Source: Tremella fuciformis (lineage: Eukaryota > Basidiomycota > Tremellomycetes > Tremellales > Tremellaceae). From it: a stretch of 64,000 nucleotides of DNA. Positions 1 to 10,442 of the stretch are shown here, piece after piece; the stretch's first letter is position 1, and each line of letters begins with the position of its first letter. Below the pieces are notes generated by a model, which was not told the DNA's origin, did no database searches, and worked only from the letters and a program-made list of their open reading frames with translations. The DNA lies in contig CP136490.1 of NCBI GenBank assembly GCA_032768795.1, positions 4,588,001-4,652,000 on the forward strand, in the 5' to 3' direction. The position numbers and the translations under genes were made by a program.

Positions 1-3000
1 TAGCGAGGATTTTGTATGGTCCCCCCCATTTGATGTCGAGCTTCTTCGAGGGTCGACGAGTCTTGATGTTCTCCATCGACAGCATGACCATATCATCCAC
101 CTTCAACACTGGCGCATCCCTTCTCCTTGCATCGTAATACTTGGCGTACCGCTCATTGGCTTGCTGTATGGCTTGTTGGCAAGATCGGTGCACCTCGTCG
201 AGGGACCCAAGCTTTTCCTTGACCGACGGTATCTCCGCTCGCTCGGCGCTCTCTCTCAAGTCATCAGTCCATCGCGGCGAGTACCCAAAGTTCGCCTCGA
301 ACGGGCTCATCTTGATCGCCGAGTGCTGGGTATTGTTATAGGCGAAGGCTGCTCTCTGCAGCAGACTCGACCAATTGTCTTGTCTGTGATCGCAGAATAC
401 CCGTAGGTACTGCTCGAGGACCTGATTGACTCGCTCTGTCTGCCCGTCGGTTTGGGGATGGAAGGCTGTCGACAGGCTGATCTTGATCCCCAGGGCCCCA
501 CACAGTGCTCCCCATAGTCGACTAGTGAACTTGCTCCCTCGATCAGATACGATGGATCTTGGCAACCCATGCTGCGCCACGACATTGTCGATGATGAGGT
601 CGACGAGTCCCGCCGTTGTGAGGCGAGTCGTTGTCGGCACGAAGATAGCCCACTTCGTCAGGCGGTCTACCACGACGAGGATGGAGTTGAAGCCCTGGCT
701 GCCGGGGAGCTCCTCGATGAAGTCCATGGAAATTGCTTGCCACGGGCCTTCCGGGACTTCGAGACTCTGGAGGAGACCATGAGGGCGCTGCCTGCTTGTC
801 TTTGTCCTCTGGCAGATGGCACAACCCTGTACGTAGGCCTCAACATCGCGCCGCAGCCCCAGCCAACAGACGTCCCTCCTGAGCAACTCCAACATCTTGG
901 TGATTCCCGGATGTCCCGCTAGGATCCCCTCATGTCGATCCCTCATGGCTCGGAGCCGCCCATCGCCCTTGCCAGTGAGGTATAGCCGCCCATTGAGTCG
1001 CAGGGCCCCGCCAGGCTCTACCTTGGCTCGTGTGGGCTCGTCGAGGCCCATCCTTTGAACCAACCCAAACAGCTTGGGGAATCCCGCCGCATCAATCACC
1101 ACTCCGTTCTCCTCCTTCTTGATCCTCTCCAACTCTTCTCCAGCGTGCTCGAACTCCTCATCCTCCTCCCAGGTGCTCCGAGTACCCGTCTGCGGATCCT
1201 CTCTTGCCTCTGGATCTGGACTCGACGAGCCTCGTCGAGGCTCCTCGATGAGTGCCCGAAGCATGTACCCCAGCGACGTCTCGACCTTGCTTTCTTGGTC
1301 AAACCCAGGTAAGGCCTGCACTCGTTGCTCCTCCAGGTCCAATCCATCAGGCTTGTAGTCGGGCCTCCTCGACAGAGCGTCTGGGTAAGCCGCTTTGAGC
1401 CCGGGACGATACACGATTCGGAAGGAGAATCCTGCCAGGGCGTCGACCCATCGCGCAACCCGCCCACTCAGTTTCCTCGGCTCCATCCAATAGCTGAGGT
1501 TGTGGTGATCCGTGAGGACCGTGCAGCTTACTTGCAGAAGGAGATGTCGCTTCCGCTTGAACGCCATCACTATCGCCAGGAACTCCTTCTCTGTAGTCGT
1601 CCAGTTCAGCTCTGCCCCCGAAAACGACCCAGACTCTATGGCCACCGGGTGCTCGAGGCTCGTCGAGGGGTTAATCTGTGATATCACAAATCCCCACCCG
1701 TAGAGCGAAGCGTCGGTCTGCACGATGGTCTCGAATGCAGGGTCGAAATGGGCTAATACAGGGGGCTCGCTCATTCGCCTCTTGATCTCTTCGAAGGCTC
1801 TTGCCTGCGCGTCTCCCCAACCAAACGGGACTCCCTTCTTTGTCAGCAACACTAGGGGGAGCGCTAACTTGGCAAAGTTGGGTACGAAGCGGCGGTAATA
1901 GTTTGCCAGACCCAAGAACCGGCGTACTTCGAGGAGGTTGCTTGGTGCTGGGAAGTCGACGACGCCTTTCACGTACTCCGGATTCGCTTCCACGCCTTCT
2001 CGGGAGATGACAAAGCCCAGAAAGTCGACCTTCCTCTTCTCGAACTCGGATTTCGACGCTTTCACATACAGTCCCGCCTTCCGCAACGCCTCGAGTACCG
2101 CCTTTGTGAGGGAACGAAGCTCGTCGAGGCTCTTGGCGTGGACCAAAATGTCGTCGATGTAGATCACCACTCCCCGCCCAACGAACTCTCTGAGCACCTC
2201 GTTGAGGAAGTGCTGGAAGACTGCTGGCGCGTTCTTCAAGCCATCTCGCACTACCAGGGACTCGAACATCCCCAGAGGCGTCCTAAAGGCGGTATAGGCT
2301 TCGTGTCCTGGCGCCATGCGAAGAAGCTGGTAGGCTCCCGGTAGGTCGAACTTGGTGTACCACTCTGACTCCGCCAGATCAGCCGTGACTTGGGAAATCA
2401 ACGGCAAGGGGTACGCGTCCGACACTGTTGCCTCGTTGAGCTTCCGGTAATCGACCACCATTCGCCATTCGCCGGCAACCTTCTTAGGGACGAAAAAGCT
2501 CGGCGACCCATACGCCGCGTTCGATGGCCTGATCTTGCCCGCTGCTTGCTCTTTGGCGAGGAGCTCCCTGAGTGCTTTCATTTGATCCGGCGACAGTTGG
2601 TAAAGCGGTGCGACCCGTAGTTCTGCGCCCTCCTTCAGTCTGATCCGCAGGTCGTATTCTCTACTCGGCGGAAGCGTGTCGGCGGGTCGACGAGGGTGGA
2701 ACACATCGAGGAACTCATGGTAGTACTCCGGAACGATCCTTCGCACCGCCTGGGACTCCTCCTCTGACAGAGTGTACTCGTCAAACCCAAGATGCCCGTC
2801 CAAACGCCCCACCACTTCCTCGAGCTCGTCGGTGACAGTCCCTCGCAGCCGCTCTGCGGCGAGCCTGTTCTGCTCCCACCGATTGATCCGCAAGGGGATA
2901 TGGTTCGGGGAGCTCCTACGGGACTGCCCCGCGTGTTTTCCTCTCTCTCTTCTTGCTCTGGTAGCCAAAATGGCCAGATCACTTGAAGCAGCCTCGACGA

Positions 3001-3766
3001 CCGTCGACGAGGCCACCTTTTCTTCTCCACGGGTGACTTCCATAGCTCCCATGTCCATGACTACTCTCTTCTCTTGCATCCAGTCGTACCCTAGCACGAC
3101 GTCTGCACCTGCGAGCCGCGTAACCGCTAGCCGTTCTTCACTTGTTTCCCCAAGCGTCTCCACCGGGGCCACCACTTCGTGGGTGATTTCGCCCGCGGAT
3201 GACGGTTCGCCGTCGAACAGGAGGACATTCCTGGGTCGCTCCAACTTCTGTTGGGTCAAGCCCTGGCCTTCGGCGTAGTCCTGATCAATGAAGGTCCCGC
3301 CTGCGCCTGTATCTAACAGTATGCAAGCGGCCGTCCCGTCCACTTTTCCTGCTACGACAGCTTGATGCCTTCCCAGCCTGCAAGCCTCACCGCTCATGCA
3401 TTCCTCGGCATCACTAGCACTCTGTACAGACTCCTTCTCGGACTCCAGGTCCTCTGCTTCTTCTTCATGTTGATCTTCCTCGACGAGGGAAGCGGACCCC
3501 GTCGGTGGGTGAGTGGGCGTCGGATTAGAGGATTTGAGAGGTGAAGTCGGTTGTTCAGGAGGCGTGAGGGCGGAGAGTGTGTATGGAGCGGGGCCTCGAG
3601 TTTCTCCTTGTAGCTCGGGACCCCTCAGGCTTCCCCCTGCGGCTCCTGCTTCACGCGTTGGCCGGGGTTGAACGAGCCTGGGCAGTCGCGCGCAAGATGC
3701 CCAGCGTTTCCGCACTTGAAGCAAAGGCCCTGGCTGCCTCGCCTCTCGTGCTCGTCCGGAGTGAGC
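1..3766 (-). CDS. pol: Gypsy Pol polyprotein (protease-RT-RNase H-integrase), truncated by the window edge
   Basis: This frame opens after a stop at 3767-3769, overlaps the end of gag by about 140 nt in the -1 frame, and runs off the left edge. In order it shows an aspartic protease with LLDTGAGGTF near 3300, reverse transcriptase with YIDDILVHA near 2150 followed by DFLGFVIS, an RNase H TDAS motif near 1710, an integrase zinc finger of HHCC type (RHEG, GHPG, CAIC) around 820-940, and an integrase core with MDFIEELP, SDRGSKF and HPQTDGQTERVNQ. Near base 30 a KWGGPYKI stretch matches the GPY/F region near the integrase C terminus. There is no stop between the checked segments. Expression probably needs a -1 ribosomal frameshift from gag. 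Whether a chromodomain follows cannot be seen. Confidence 0.9.
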
Positions 3767-4767
3767 CTAGGGCGAGGAGGGTAGACTCGTCGAGGGGCTG
3801 CAGCGGAGTTGAGGCTCGACGAGGTTGTCGGGCCAGGTGAGGGTCTGGGGTTCGTCGCCGCCGCTCCAACCTCTGACGTAACCGCTGTAGATCCGCCGTT
3901 GTTGCCGCCCAGGACAGTCTTCTTCTTCTCTCGCCTGTTCTCCGCCTTGTTCTTCTCTGCCTCCCTTGCTCGCAGACTGTTGTCGAGGCGGACCACAAAC
4001 GCCTGCAGCTCGGCAAAGGTCTCGAACTCTTTGGGGTGCCTGGCCACCTCGTCCTGAAGCACGTCGGAGAGCCCTTCCTTGGCACGAGCCGTTGCTTGCT
4101 CGTCGAGCTCCCATGAGAGGACTGACGTGTACTCCCGAATCTTGGCGAAGTATTCGGCTGCCGATCCCGTCTGCCGCAGCGAGAAGTACTTGCGTCGAGC
4201 AGTCCCCTTCGCGTCGGGATCCCCAAAGTTCTCGCGCAGGTAGCGACGAAGCCCAGCGTAAGTCCGAATTTTCTCGTCGAGGTAGTCGCCAGCCTCGACA
4301 TGCTCTCCGTTCTCGTTCAAATCGCTGTCTCGCCCTGTCGCCAAGGGCTGAATCGCGTCGAGCACGAATCCCCTGAGGAACGAGATCACATACATGACCT
4401 TGTGCGTGTCGCCAGAGAACTTCGACGGCTGCAGCTTGAAGACCGTCTCGCACTGCATGATGAACCGCTCCAAAGCGGCTGGGTCCTTGCCGTTAAACGT
4501 GTCAGGCGGGTTCGCCTTCGGCTCGGACGGGTTCCCAACGCCTGGCGAGCCCTGTCGTTGCTGCGCCTGCTGCTCGACGAGGGCCGCCTGAAGCTGCACG
4601 ATCTGCGCGAGCAACTGCTGCACAGACGGCTGATCACCCAATGGTTGGGCCATGTTGGTCGCGGCGGCTCTCAGTCGAGTGTCCACCGGTAGTCGTAGGT
4701 TTGTGGGTAGAGCAATGTGCTGATGCTCAGGATCTGTCGACGTGGTTCGTCGAGTCGATGGTGCCAT
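3625..4767 (-). CDS. gag: Gypsy Gag capsid/nucleocapsid protein
   Basis: A complete 380-residue ORF from ATG at 4767 to TGA at 3625. A long central retrotransposon Gag region (PADTFNGKDPAALERF-like start, then a helical capsid domain) is followed by a basic KNKAENRREKKK stretch. A single CCHC zinc knuckle (CFKCGNAGHLARDC) lies about 30 residues before the C terminus. It forms the virus-like particle and binds element RNA. The ORF is undamaged. It ends with a run of five G (minus strand; 3633-3637) just upstream of the stop, inside the overlap with pol. Confidence 0.92.
   Translation of the reverse strand: MAPSTRRTTSTDPEHQHIALPTNLRLPVDTRLRAAATNMAQPLGDQPSVQQLLAQIVQLQAALVEQQAQQRQGSPGVGNPSEPKANPPDTFNGKDPAALERFIMQCETVFKLQPSKFSGDTHKVMYVISFLRGFVLDAIQPLATGRDSDLNENGEHVEAGDYLDEKIRTYAGLRRYLRENFGDPDAKGTARRKYFSLRQTGSAAEYFAKIREYTSVLSWELDEQATARAKEGLSDVLQDEVARHPKEFETFAELQAFVVRLDNSLRAREAEKNKAENRREKKKTVLGGNNGGSTAVTSEVGAAATNPRPSPGPTTSSSLNSAAAPRRVYPPRPRLTPDEHERRGSQGLCFKCGNAGHLARDCPGSFNPGQRVKQEPQGEA
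3628..3766 (-). other. gag/pol overlap, probable -1 frameshift window
   Basis: The pol frame has no stop from 3766 onward, and gag stops at 3625, so the two overlap by about 140 nt with pol in the -1 frame. The zinc knuckle of gag lies within the overlap. A GGGGG run followed by AA sits two codons before the gag stop and would allow P-site re-pairing of GGG, but it is not a perfect X-XXY-YYZ heptamer. The slip position is therefore inferred. Confidence 0.6.
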
Positions 4768-4805
4768 GAACTAGTCGTGTGAGAGGTAGCTGCACCGTGG
4801 TATAC

Positions 4806-5209
4806 TGTCACGGGGCCAGGCCGGTCGTCGACTGATAGGCCCTCTCACACGTGCTATCTGTTGATCTGTCTCTGTCCTCCACGAGAAGGTGTGTCCTACA
4901 GCCTCTCGTGCGTCGACAACACGGCTGCGCCGTTACCTTCTATCCATGGGACTCAATACCACGGTGCTAAGGACGGTCTACGGGTGAGGACTTGTATATA
5001 TATCACCCGTGCCCTCCTCTGCACCGCCTTGGGCTTTCTCCTTGAAACACCATCGACGAGGCTCGAGCTCTAAAGTCGTCGAGGCTACTCGAGCGTCGTC
5101 GAGGCTACTCGAGGATCGACGATAGGCTCACGTGTTTGACAGGCGTGCTGGGCTGGAACGAGGCTCGTAGGCGTGCTTTGGTGATCATGGAGGCGTGGCC
5201 GACGTGACA
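4806..5209 (-). repeat. Gypsy 5' LTR (404 bp)
   Basis: The boundaries are set by perfect inverted ends, TGTCACG at 4806-4812 and CGTGACA at 5203-5209, and by the abrupt start of copia coding sequence at 5210/5211. Between them is non-coding sequence with several TCGTCGAGGCTACTCGAG-like direct repeats (about 5072-5125). A TATATATAT stretch at 4995-5003 could serve as the U3 TATA element for minus-strand transcription. Confidence 0.88.
4995..5003 (-). promoter_or_regulatory. TATA-like element in the gypsy LTR
   Basis: A 9-bp alternating TA run lies in the LTR upstream of gag in the minus orientation, at a sensible place for an LTR promoter. No experimental support is possible from sequence. 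Confidence 0.45.
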
Positions 5210-8078
5210 GTCAGGTTCCTTCGTCACGACCATCAACAAAAGGGTACCATTCACTCTCAAAGAGGTGTACTATCTACCGAATGGACGACTCAACCTACTC
5301 TCAATGCCAACTTTGGCTAAGCGGGGCTGGAAGTTCAACATTGAAGCAAGTCGAGCCGGGATGACACACATCGAGCATGGTGTCACTGTCGAGTTCACCC
5401 ATAGGGGAGGCTTGTGGACGATAGAGCTACCGCGGGGCAGGGGAGCTAAAGGGAGTCAGCAAGGAGAAAGTACGAGAGGACTGGTGATGGCAGCAACGAG
5501 AGGAAGAACGTTGAAGGAGTGGCATGAGGCGCTGGGGCACTTGGGAGTGACCACCATCAAGGATTTGGCACGGGATGAGAGAGTAATTGGACTCACCATC
5601 ACGGGAGGCCTCGAGTTCAAGACAAGCGACTGCGAGAGCTGCCAAATCAGCAAAGCGACCCGACTCACGTTCAACGACGTGTCCATCAGAGGCAAAACAC
5701 CATTGGAGATTGTTCACTCCGACGTCGCTGGTCCAGTGAGGCCAAGCACAAGCGGCATGCGGTACTATGTTACGATCATAGACGACTTCACCCAGATCAC
5801 TCTGCTCCGAGCAATGGAGAAGAAGAGCGAGGTACTTGGGCACTTGCAGAAGTGCATCGCCCTCCTCGAGAACGCTCTCAGCACCACAATCAAAGTCATC
5901 AGGACTGATGGCGGAGGGGAGTACTCGGGAGAGAGGTGGGATAGGTGGACGCAGGAGAAAGGTCTGGTACACCAGATCACCCCGGCGTACACGCCTCAGC
6001 TCAACGGAGTAGCAGAGAGGATGAACAGGACGGTGAAGGAGATGATAGCTGCAAATCTCATCGGAGCAAAGATGGGAGGAGAACATTGGGTGTTTGCAAT
6101 GAAGTGGACGGAAGCCATGCTCATGAGGACAAGAGTAGGCTCGGACGGGAAGATGCCCTGGGAAGTGCTGTGGAAGCGCAAACCAAGCATGGAGGACGTA
6201 CATCCTTTTGGGTGCGAGGCATGGGTAAGGATCCCAGATGCCAACAGAGAGAAAGGGGATATGACACAGGCGAGAGCGGAGAAGGGACGACTGGTGGGAC
6301 TGCCAGCGGGCACAAGTGGATGGGCAATATGGCTTCCACTCACGCAAAAGGTGATCTTCAGCCGGGACGTTACTTTCAGGACAACAAGTCAAGCCGACGT
6401 CAATCCACCTGCAAGAGAAGAGGTAACCGAGCAAGTCGAGCAAGTGCCGGTACCGATAGAATCTTTGGACGATCAGCCAAGCTCAGGGGAGCAAGTCACC
6501 GAGGAGGTGGAAGAGAGGGCAGAGCCCGAGGCGGTAGCAGAGGAACGGGGAGCCGGGCAAGAGGATGCTCAGGCAGACCAACCTGCACCGGTGCCTGCGG
6601 AGCCAGTACCATTCCAACCTCGACGCAGTGAAAGAGTCCGGGCGCCACGAGTAATGATTGCCGATGGCGAGGTCAACATTGCAAGCAACGACGAGATATT
6701 TGGCTGGATGCTGTCAGCAACGGCAGCATTGGACAACGACCCAAAGACGTATGAGCAGGCCATGGCGTCACCCCTCAAGAAACAATGGGAAGAGGCGGTG
6801 AGCGCAGAGCTGCGCGTGATTGAGAAAGCTGGGACATGGGAAGAAGCAGTGTTGCCCGAGGGCAGAAGGATAGTGGGGTGCAAGTGGGTATTCAAGACAA
6901 AGCGAGATCAGGACGGAGCAATCATCAAGCACAAGGCTCGGATTGTTGCCAAAGGATACTCGCAGGTCCCCGGACAAGACTTCGAGGAGACCTACTCACC
7001 GGTTGCACGCCTCACATCACTTCGAATATTCTTCACCATTGTGGCGACAGATGGCCTAGCAACAGGTCAGGTTGATGTCATTTCAGCATTTCTCAATGGA
7101 GAACTCACGACACCGATCTACATGGAGATACCCCTTGGCTATCAAGCGACCAACAGGAAGGCAAACTGCGTGAAACTGCTCAAGGCCCTTTACGGATTGA
7201 AGCAAGCAGGTCGGACCTGGTGGGAGGCTTTGGATAAGCAACTGGCAAAGCTCGGGTTCAAGCGGTGTGCACAGGACTGGGGAGTGTACGTGAGAAAAGG
7301 AGGCAAGACGGCGTACCTGGTGGTGTACGTGGACGACATGCTGGTAGCAGCAAAGGACAAGGCAACGGTTGATGAGATCAAGAGGGAATTAGCGAGGCGG
7401 TGGGAGATGACGGATGCCGGAGAGGTGACGTTCATGCTCGGACTGAAGGTCAGCCGAGACACGGAGGAGCGCACCATCCATCTCAGTCAAACGGCTTACA
7501 TCGACACCATCCTTGACCGATTCAATATGACAAACGCCAAGCCTGTCACTACCCCATGGGTAGCGGGTGTCCACCTCCAACCACACGGAGAGCCGTGTCA
7601 CGAGGGCGTGGCAAGATACCAGCAGCTTGTCGGGAGCTTAATGTGGGCAGCAATGGCGACGCGACCGGACATAACCTTCACGGTCAGCGCACTGGCAAGA
7701 CATTGCTCAGCTCCGACACAAGAGCACTGGGAGATGGGGAAAAGGGCGTTGAAGTACTTGAAGGGTACACGCACCTTAGGATTGATGCTTGGCGGCAAAC
7801 GGAGAATGCCCGTGCTGGAAGCCTGGAGCGATGCCGACCACGCTGGGGACTTGTCCGACAGAAAGTCAACAAGTGGCTTCATTGTCAAGTTCCGAGGATC
7901 TACTGTCAGCTGGGCGACACAAAAGCAGAAGAGTCGAGCGCTATCAACAGCAGAAGCCGAGTATTACGCCCTCACGGAGACCTGGAAGGACGTGGAATGG
8001 GTGAAGAAGGCGTTGATGGAGTACGGAGTGGAGAGCACGGAAAGGGTGATGATATGGTGCGACAACCAGTCGGCCATT

Positions 8079-8535
8079 TGTCATGACTCGTGATAAGGAA
8101 AAGGAGAAAACATGACTCATGGAATGATGTGTTATTTGGAGAACATTTATCAGTTGATTAGTCAGCCTCCACCTTGCTTAGTAAGCCTCCACCTCTGAGG
8201 CATTTTTCCTATTGGCTAGCTTGTAGTTTCCCACGGTGGTCTAAGTGAGGCATTTATCTGATTGGTCAGTAAATCCCTCACGACACCTCTTTAATTAGTC
8301 CTACCTTTTAGATGTGAAGGGTATAAAAGGAGGCCTCATCTGGCCCTTCCCCCCTTCTTCTTCAGCAATGGATCTTGTGTCTTCTCTTCACACAAAGTCA
8401 CTCAGTTGGTCTTAACCCAACACTTCAGTCACCTCAGTACCTAAGGCAGTCATCAAGCTCTACGAGCCAGAGACTAAACCCCTTCAGTACCCAAGGCAGA
8501 CCTCTCGCTACCGCAGACTACCCGCAGGCGTGACA
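8079..8535 (+). repeat. Solo LTR (457 bp) inserted in copia RNase H
   Basis: It starts TGTCATGAC and ends GGCGTGACA, giving TGTCA/TGACA inverted ends. It is flanked by a perfect 5-bp duplication, CCATT at 8074-8078 and 8536-8540. No internal element sequence is present, so it arose by LTR-LTR recombination after insertion. Inside are two similar blocks around GAGGCATTT...ATTGG (about 8197-8217 and 8248-8268), a TATAAAA box at 8322, and a repeated CAGTACC(T/C)AAGGCAG motif near 8437 and 8484. It differs from the gypsy LTR at 4806, so a second LTR family is represented. Confidence 0.9.
8322..8328 (+). promoter_or_regulatory. TATA box of the solo LTR
   Basis: TATAAAA follows two ATTGG (inverse CCAAT) sites within the LTR and gives the LTR its plus orientation. 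A pyrimidine-rich stretch follows within 40 bp, as expected for a transcription start. Confidence 0.6.
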
Positions 8536-9205
8536 CCATTGCCCTGGTAGAGAATCCGGCTCACCATCGTTCAACCAAGCACATCGCCATATACTGGCAT
8601 CAGATCCGAGACGTCAAGAAGAGCGGCAAATATGATCTGGAATACGTCAGAACAGACGATCAACTGGCCGACATCTTCACAAAGGGTTTGGCGGGACCGG
8701 CGCATCAGCGACACCGAGAGGGATTGGGAGTAGTGGATGGCGGAGCAAGAAAGGACGACTCACGCATGATCCATACTCCGGACAATGGCAGGAAACATCG
8801 AGTCGAGAGATCCCCGATTGCGTCAAGCGTGTACTTCGTCGCTAAGCGGGAATCTGTTGAAGACTCTGAAACCGCCGCGTTCGCCCCGGGTGCTGACCCG
8901 CACGCAACCAAGGTCCCGACCGATAGGATCCCGCCTCCGAAAGACCATTGCAGGCCGGCGGGTGAGGCCTAGGACACTGCTCCTCACCCGGGGGAACCGG
9001 GAGTTCACTGGACTCACCCCGGGATCACTGGACGGTAGAGAGGAGAAAGAGAGAGCGGCGGCAACGAGCAGTCGTGCGTGTTGACGCCAGTCAGGGACTG
9101 GAGTTATGAGGGATTATGAGATGGGTGGCAAATGTGGCACAGTGAGCAAGGCTACTCCGACGGCGTGCACGCATGCTTGGATGGGCAGTGACGTCTAAAG
9201 GGGAG

Positions 9206-9330
9206 TGTTGAAGGTTAGCCGCCACTGCGGGGTTATAGGAATTACCGTAGATAGACGAAACTACATATAGCCACCACTCATAGAGATAGTACGATGAATT
9301 CTCTCTTCCCAGCTCGTCCGCGATACAACA
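9206..9330 (+). repeat. Copia 3' LTR (about 125 bp)
   Basis: TGTTG at 9206 immediately follows the polypurine tract, and CAACA at 9326-9330 closes a perfect 5-bp inverted pair. 125 bp is short for a copia LTR, so the right boundary is the least certain; GAGTC at 9331 would be the target duplication. The LTR ends about 110 bp before the VTI1 start codon. Confidence 0.65.
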
Positions 9331-9439
9331 GAGTCCGGATATTCAGGGTACCGTTACGTAAATCGGATTCCCTTTGACGACGAAGCTGCAGTGCTCAGCG
9401 TTGCATCTTGACTGCGCCGAGCATCAAACGACGAGCAGC

Positions 9440-10442
9440 ATGGACAACTCACCGACGTGAGTACAGATGGCCCGGAGAGTCGTATCGAGTAGCTGACGCT
9501 GTGTTTCTTGCTTCAAACGCTCTTCTGTTCCCCATGCTGCGCATTCCAGAGCCCTATTCGAGAATTACGATGAGGACTTCAAGCAGCTTCTGGCAAGCCT
9601 CAAGGGCAAGCTGGACGGCGACGTGAAGCAGCTCAAGGGCGGTCAGTAGCTGAGAACCGCTCAGAGAGGCACAGCTGACAGACTTAGAGCAGAAAAAGTC
9701 GGCATTGAAAAAGGTGTCGGACGAGTTGGATGAAGCCGAAGAGATCGTGAGATCCCTCATCGGTCCACATGTGACGACTGAGCCTATAGATCGCTCAAAT
9801 GGAAGTGGAGTTGCCATCCATGCCTGTGTCTATCCGGCAAACATATCAACAGCGTCTCCAGACGTCCAAGCAGGGCTTGGCCAAGGTCAAAAAGTCATTG
9901 GTCGGTGCACGTTCTTGATCGCTGCGCACATCGTGCTAACGCGCAGCGGGAGGTACGGGAGGAGGGCCAGCGTAGCGAGCTACTGGAGGGATTCCCGAAT
10001 CCTGACGATCCTTACTCGGATGAGCCGGAAAGCTATTCGACCCGAACACGACTTTTGGCAGGAACAGAGCGACTGGCAGATGGGACGAACCGCTTGGAGA
10101 ATGCCCACCGCATTGCTCTTGAAACCGAGGATGTCGGTGCAGACATCCTGCGGAATCTGCGAGGCCAGCGCGAGCAGATTGAGCACACAAGAGACACTGT
10201 TAGCTGCCCCTTTGCTCTGACGAGCATCCGAGCTGATCACTAGCTGGTACAGGCCGACTCCTCCATCGACCGCGCTGCGGGAACACTCAAGAAGATGATA
10301 TTCAAGTGAGTTGCCACTGTCGCTGCGACACGATTCTGATGCAGACGATAGGATGTATCAACAAAAGTTCCTATCTGCCGCCATTATCGCCGTCCTTGTC
10401 ATCCTGATCATTATCGTCCTATGGTCAAAAATACGAGGTTGA
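9440..10442 (+). CDS. VTI1: Vti1-type SNARE protein
   Basis: A tail-anchored Qb-SNARE that drives fusion in Golgi-endosome-vacuole traffic. The start ATG at 9440 opens a 17-nt first exon; six introns are removed (first GTGAGT at 9457). The spliced protein is about 227 residues. The N-terminal three-helix domain starts FENYDEDFKQLLASLK and includes EVELPSMPVSIRQTYQQRL. The SNARE helix has the zero-layer glutamine in NLRGQREQIEHTRDT. A C-terminal membrane anchor (about 18 hydrophobic residues) ends in WSKIRG. The fourth intron separates the N-terminal domain from the linker, and the last separates the SNARE helix from the anchor. Its promoter region is compressed against a copia LTR to the left. 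Confidence 0.93.

Larger units (their letters stand above)
1..5209 (-). mobile_element. Ty3/gypsy LTR retrotransposon, 3' part beyond the left window edge
   Basis: Read on the minus strand, the element runs LTR (4806-5209), gag (3625-4767), then pol (from 3766 down to base 1 and beyond). Domain order is protease, reverse transcriptase, RNase H, integrase, which is the Ty3/gypsy order. Every pol stretch I translated by hand was in one continuous frame, so this copy looks young and possibly competent. The far LTR lies outside the window. The right edge abuts copia pol at 5210, with GTCAG (5210-5214) as the expected 5-bp target duplication. I see no clear tRNA-type primer-binding site (TGG start) next to the LTR, so priming is unresolved; self-priming, as in Tf1/sushi elements, is possible. 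Confidence 0.93.
5211..8972 (+). pseudogene. pol: Copia Pol (integrase-RT-RNase H), 5'-truncated and interrupted
   Basis: The first visible residues are the end of the protease region (LKEVYYLPNGRLNLLS). The integrase zinc finger follows (WHEALGHLG, then CESCQ), then catalytic integrase motifs VHSDVAGP, IRTDGGGEYSG and NGVAERMNRT, and an acidic/proline linker ending in RRSERVRAPR. Reverse transcriptase shows CKWVFKTKRDQDG, QVDVISAFLNGEL, YGLKQAGRTWW and the active site YVDDMLVAAKD. RNase H shows SDADHAGDLSDRKSTSGF, STAEAEYYAL and WCDNQSAI. At 8079 a solo LTR breaks the RNase H. The frame resumes at 8541 (ENPAHHRSTKHI, then DIFTKGL) and stops at 8970-8972. Apart from the insertions I found no frameshift, so the copia copy was intact when hit. 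Confidence 0.9.
5210..9330 (+). mobile_element. Ty1/copia retrotransposon remnant, split by two later insertions
   Basis: The plus-strand copia pol is in frame right from the gypsy LTR edge, with gag and protease presumably on the far side of the gypsy element, outside the window. Pol continues to 8972 once a solo LTR (8079-8535) is disregarded. A polypurine tract (AAAGGGGAG, 9197-9205) is followed at once by a TGTTG...CAACA LTR (9206-9330). Integrase before reverse transcriptase identifies copia. The element is inactive because of the two insertions. Confidence 0.9.

Noticed and set aside
4780..4806. tRNA primer-binding site next to the gypsy LTR
   Set aside because: No TGG-starting match to a tRNA 3' end directly follows the LTR in the minus orientation; the priming mode stays open.
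5427..6443. 338-codon minus-strand ORF opposite copia integrase
   Set aside because: Antisense of recognised copia pol sequence; no domain of its own.
8079..8093. Copia pol stop at 8091-8093 taken as a simple nonsense mutation
   Set aside because: The stop lies inside the inserted solo LTR; target duplication and resumed frame at 8541 show an insertion, not a point mutation.
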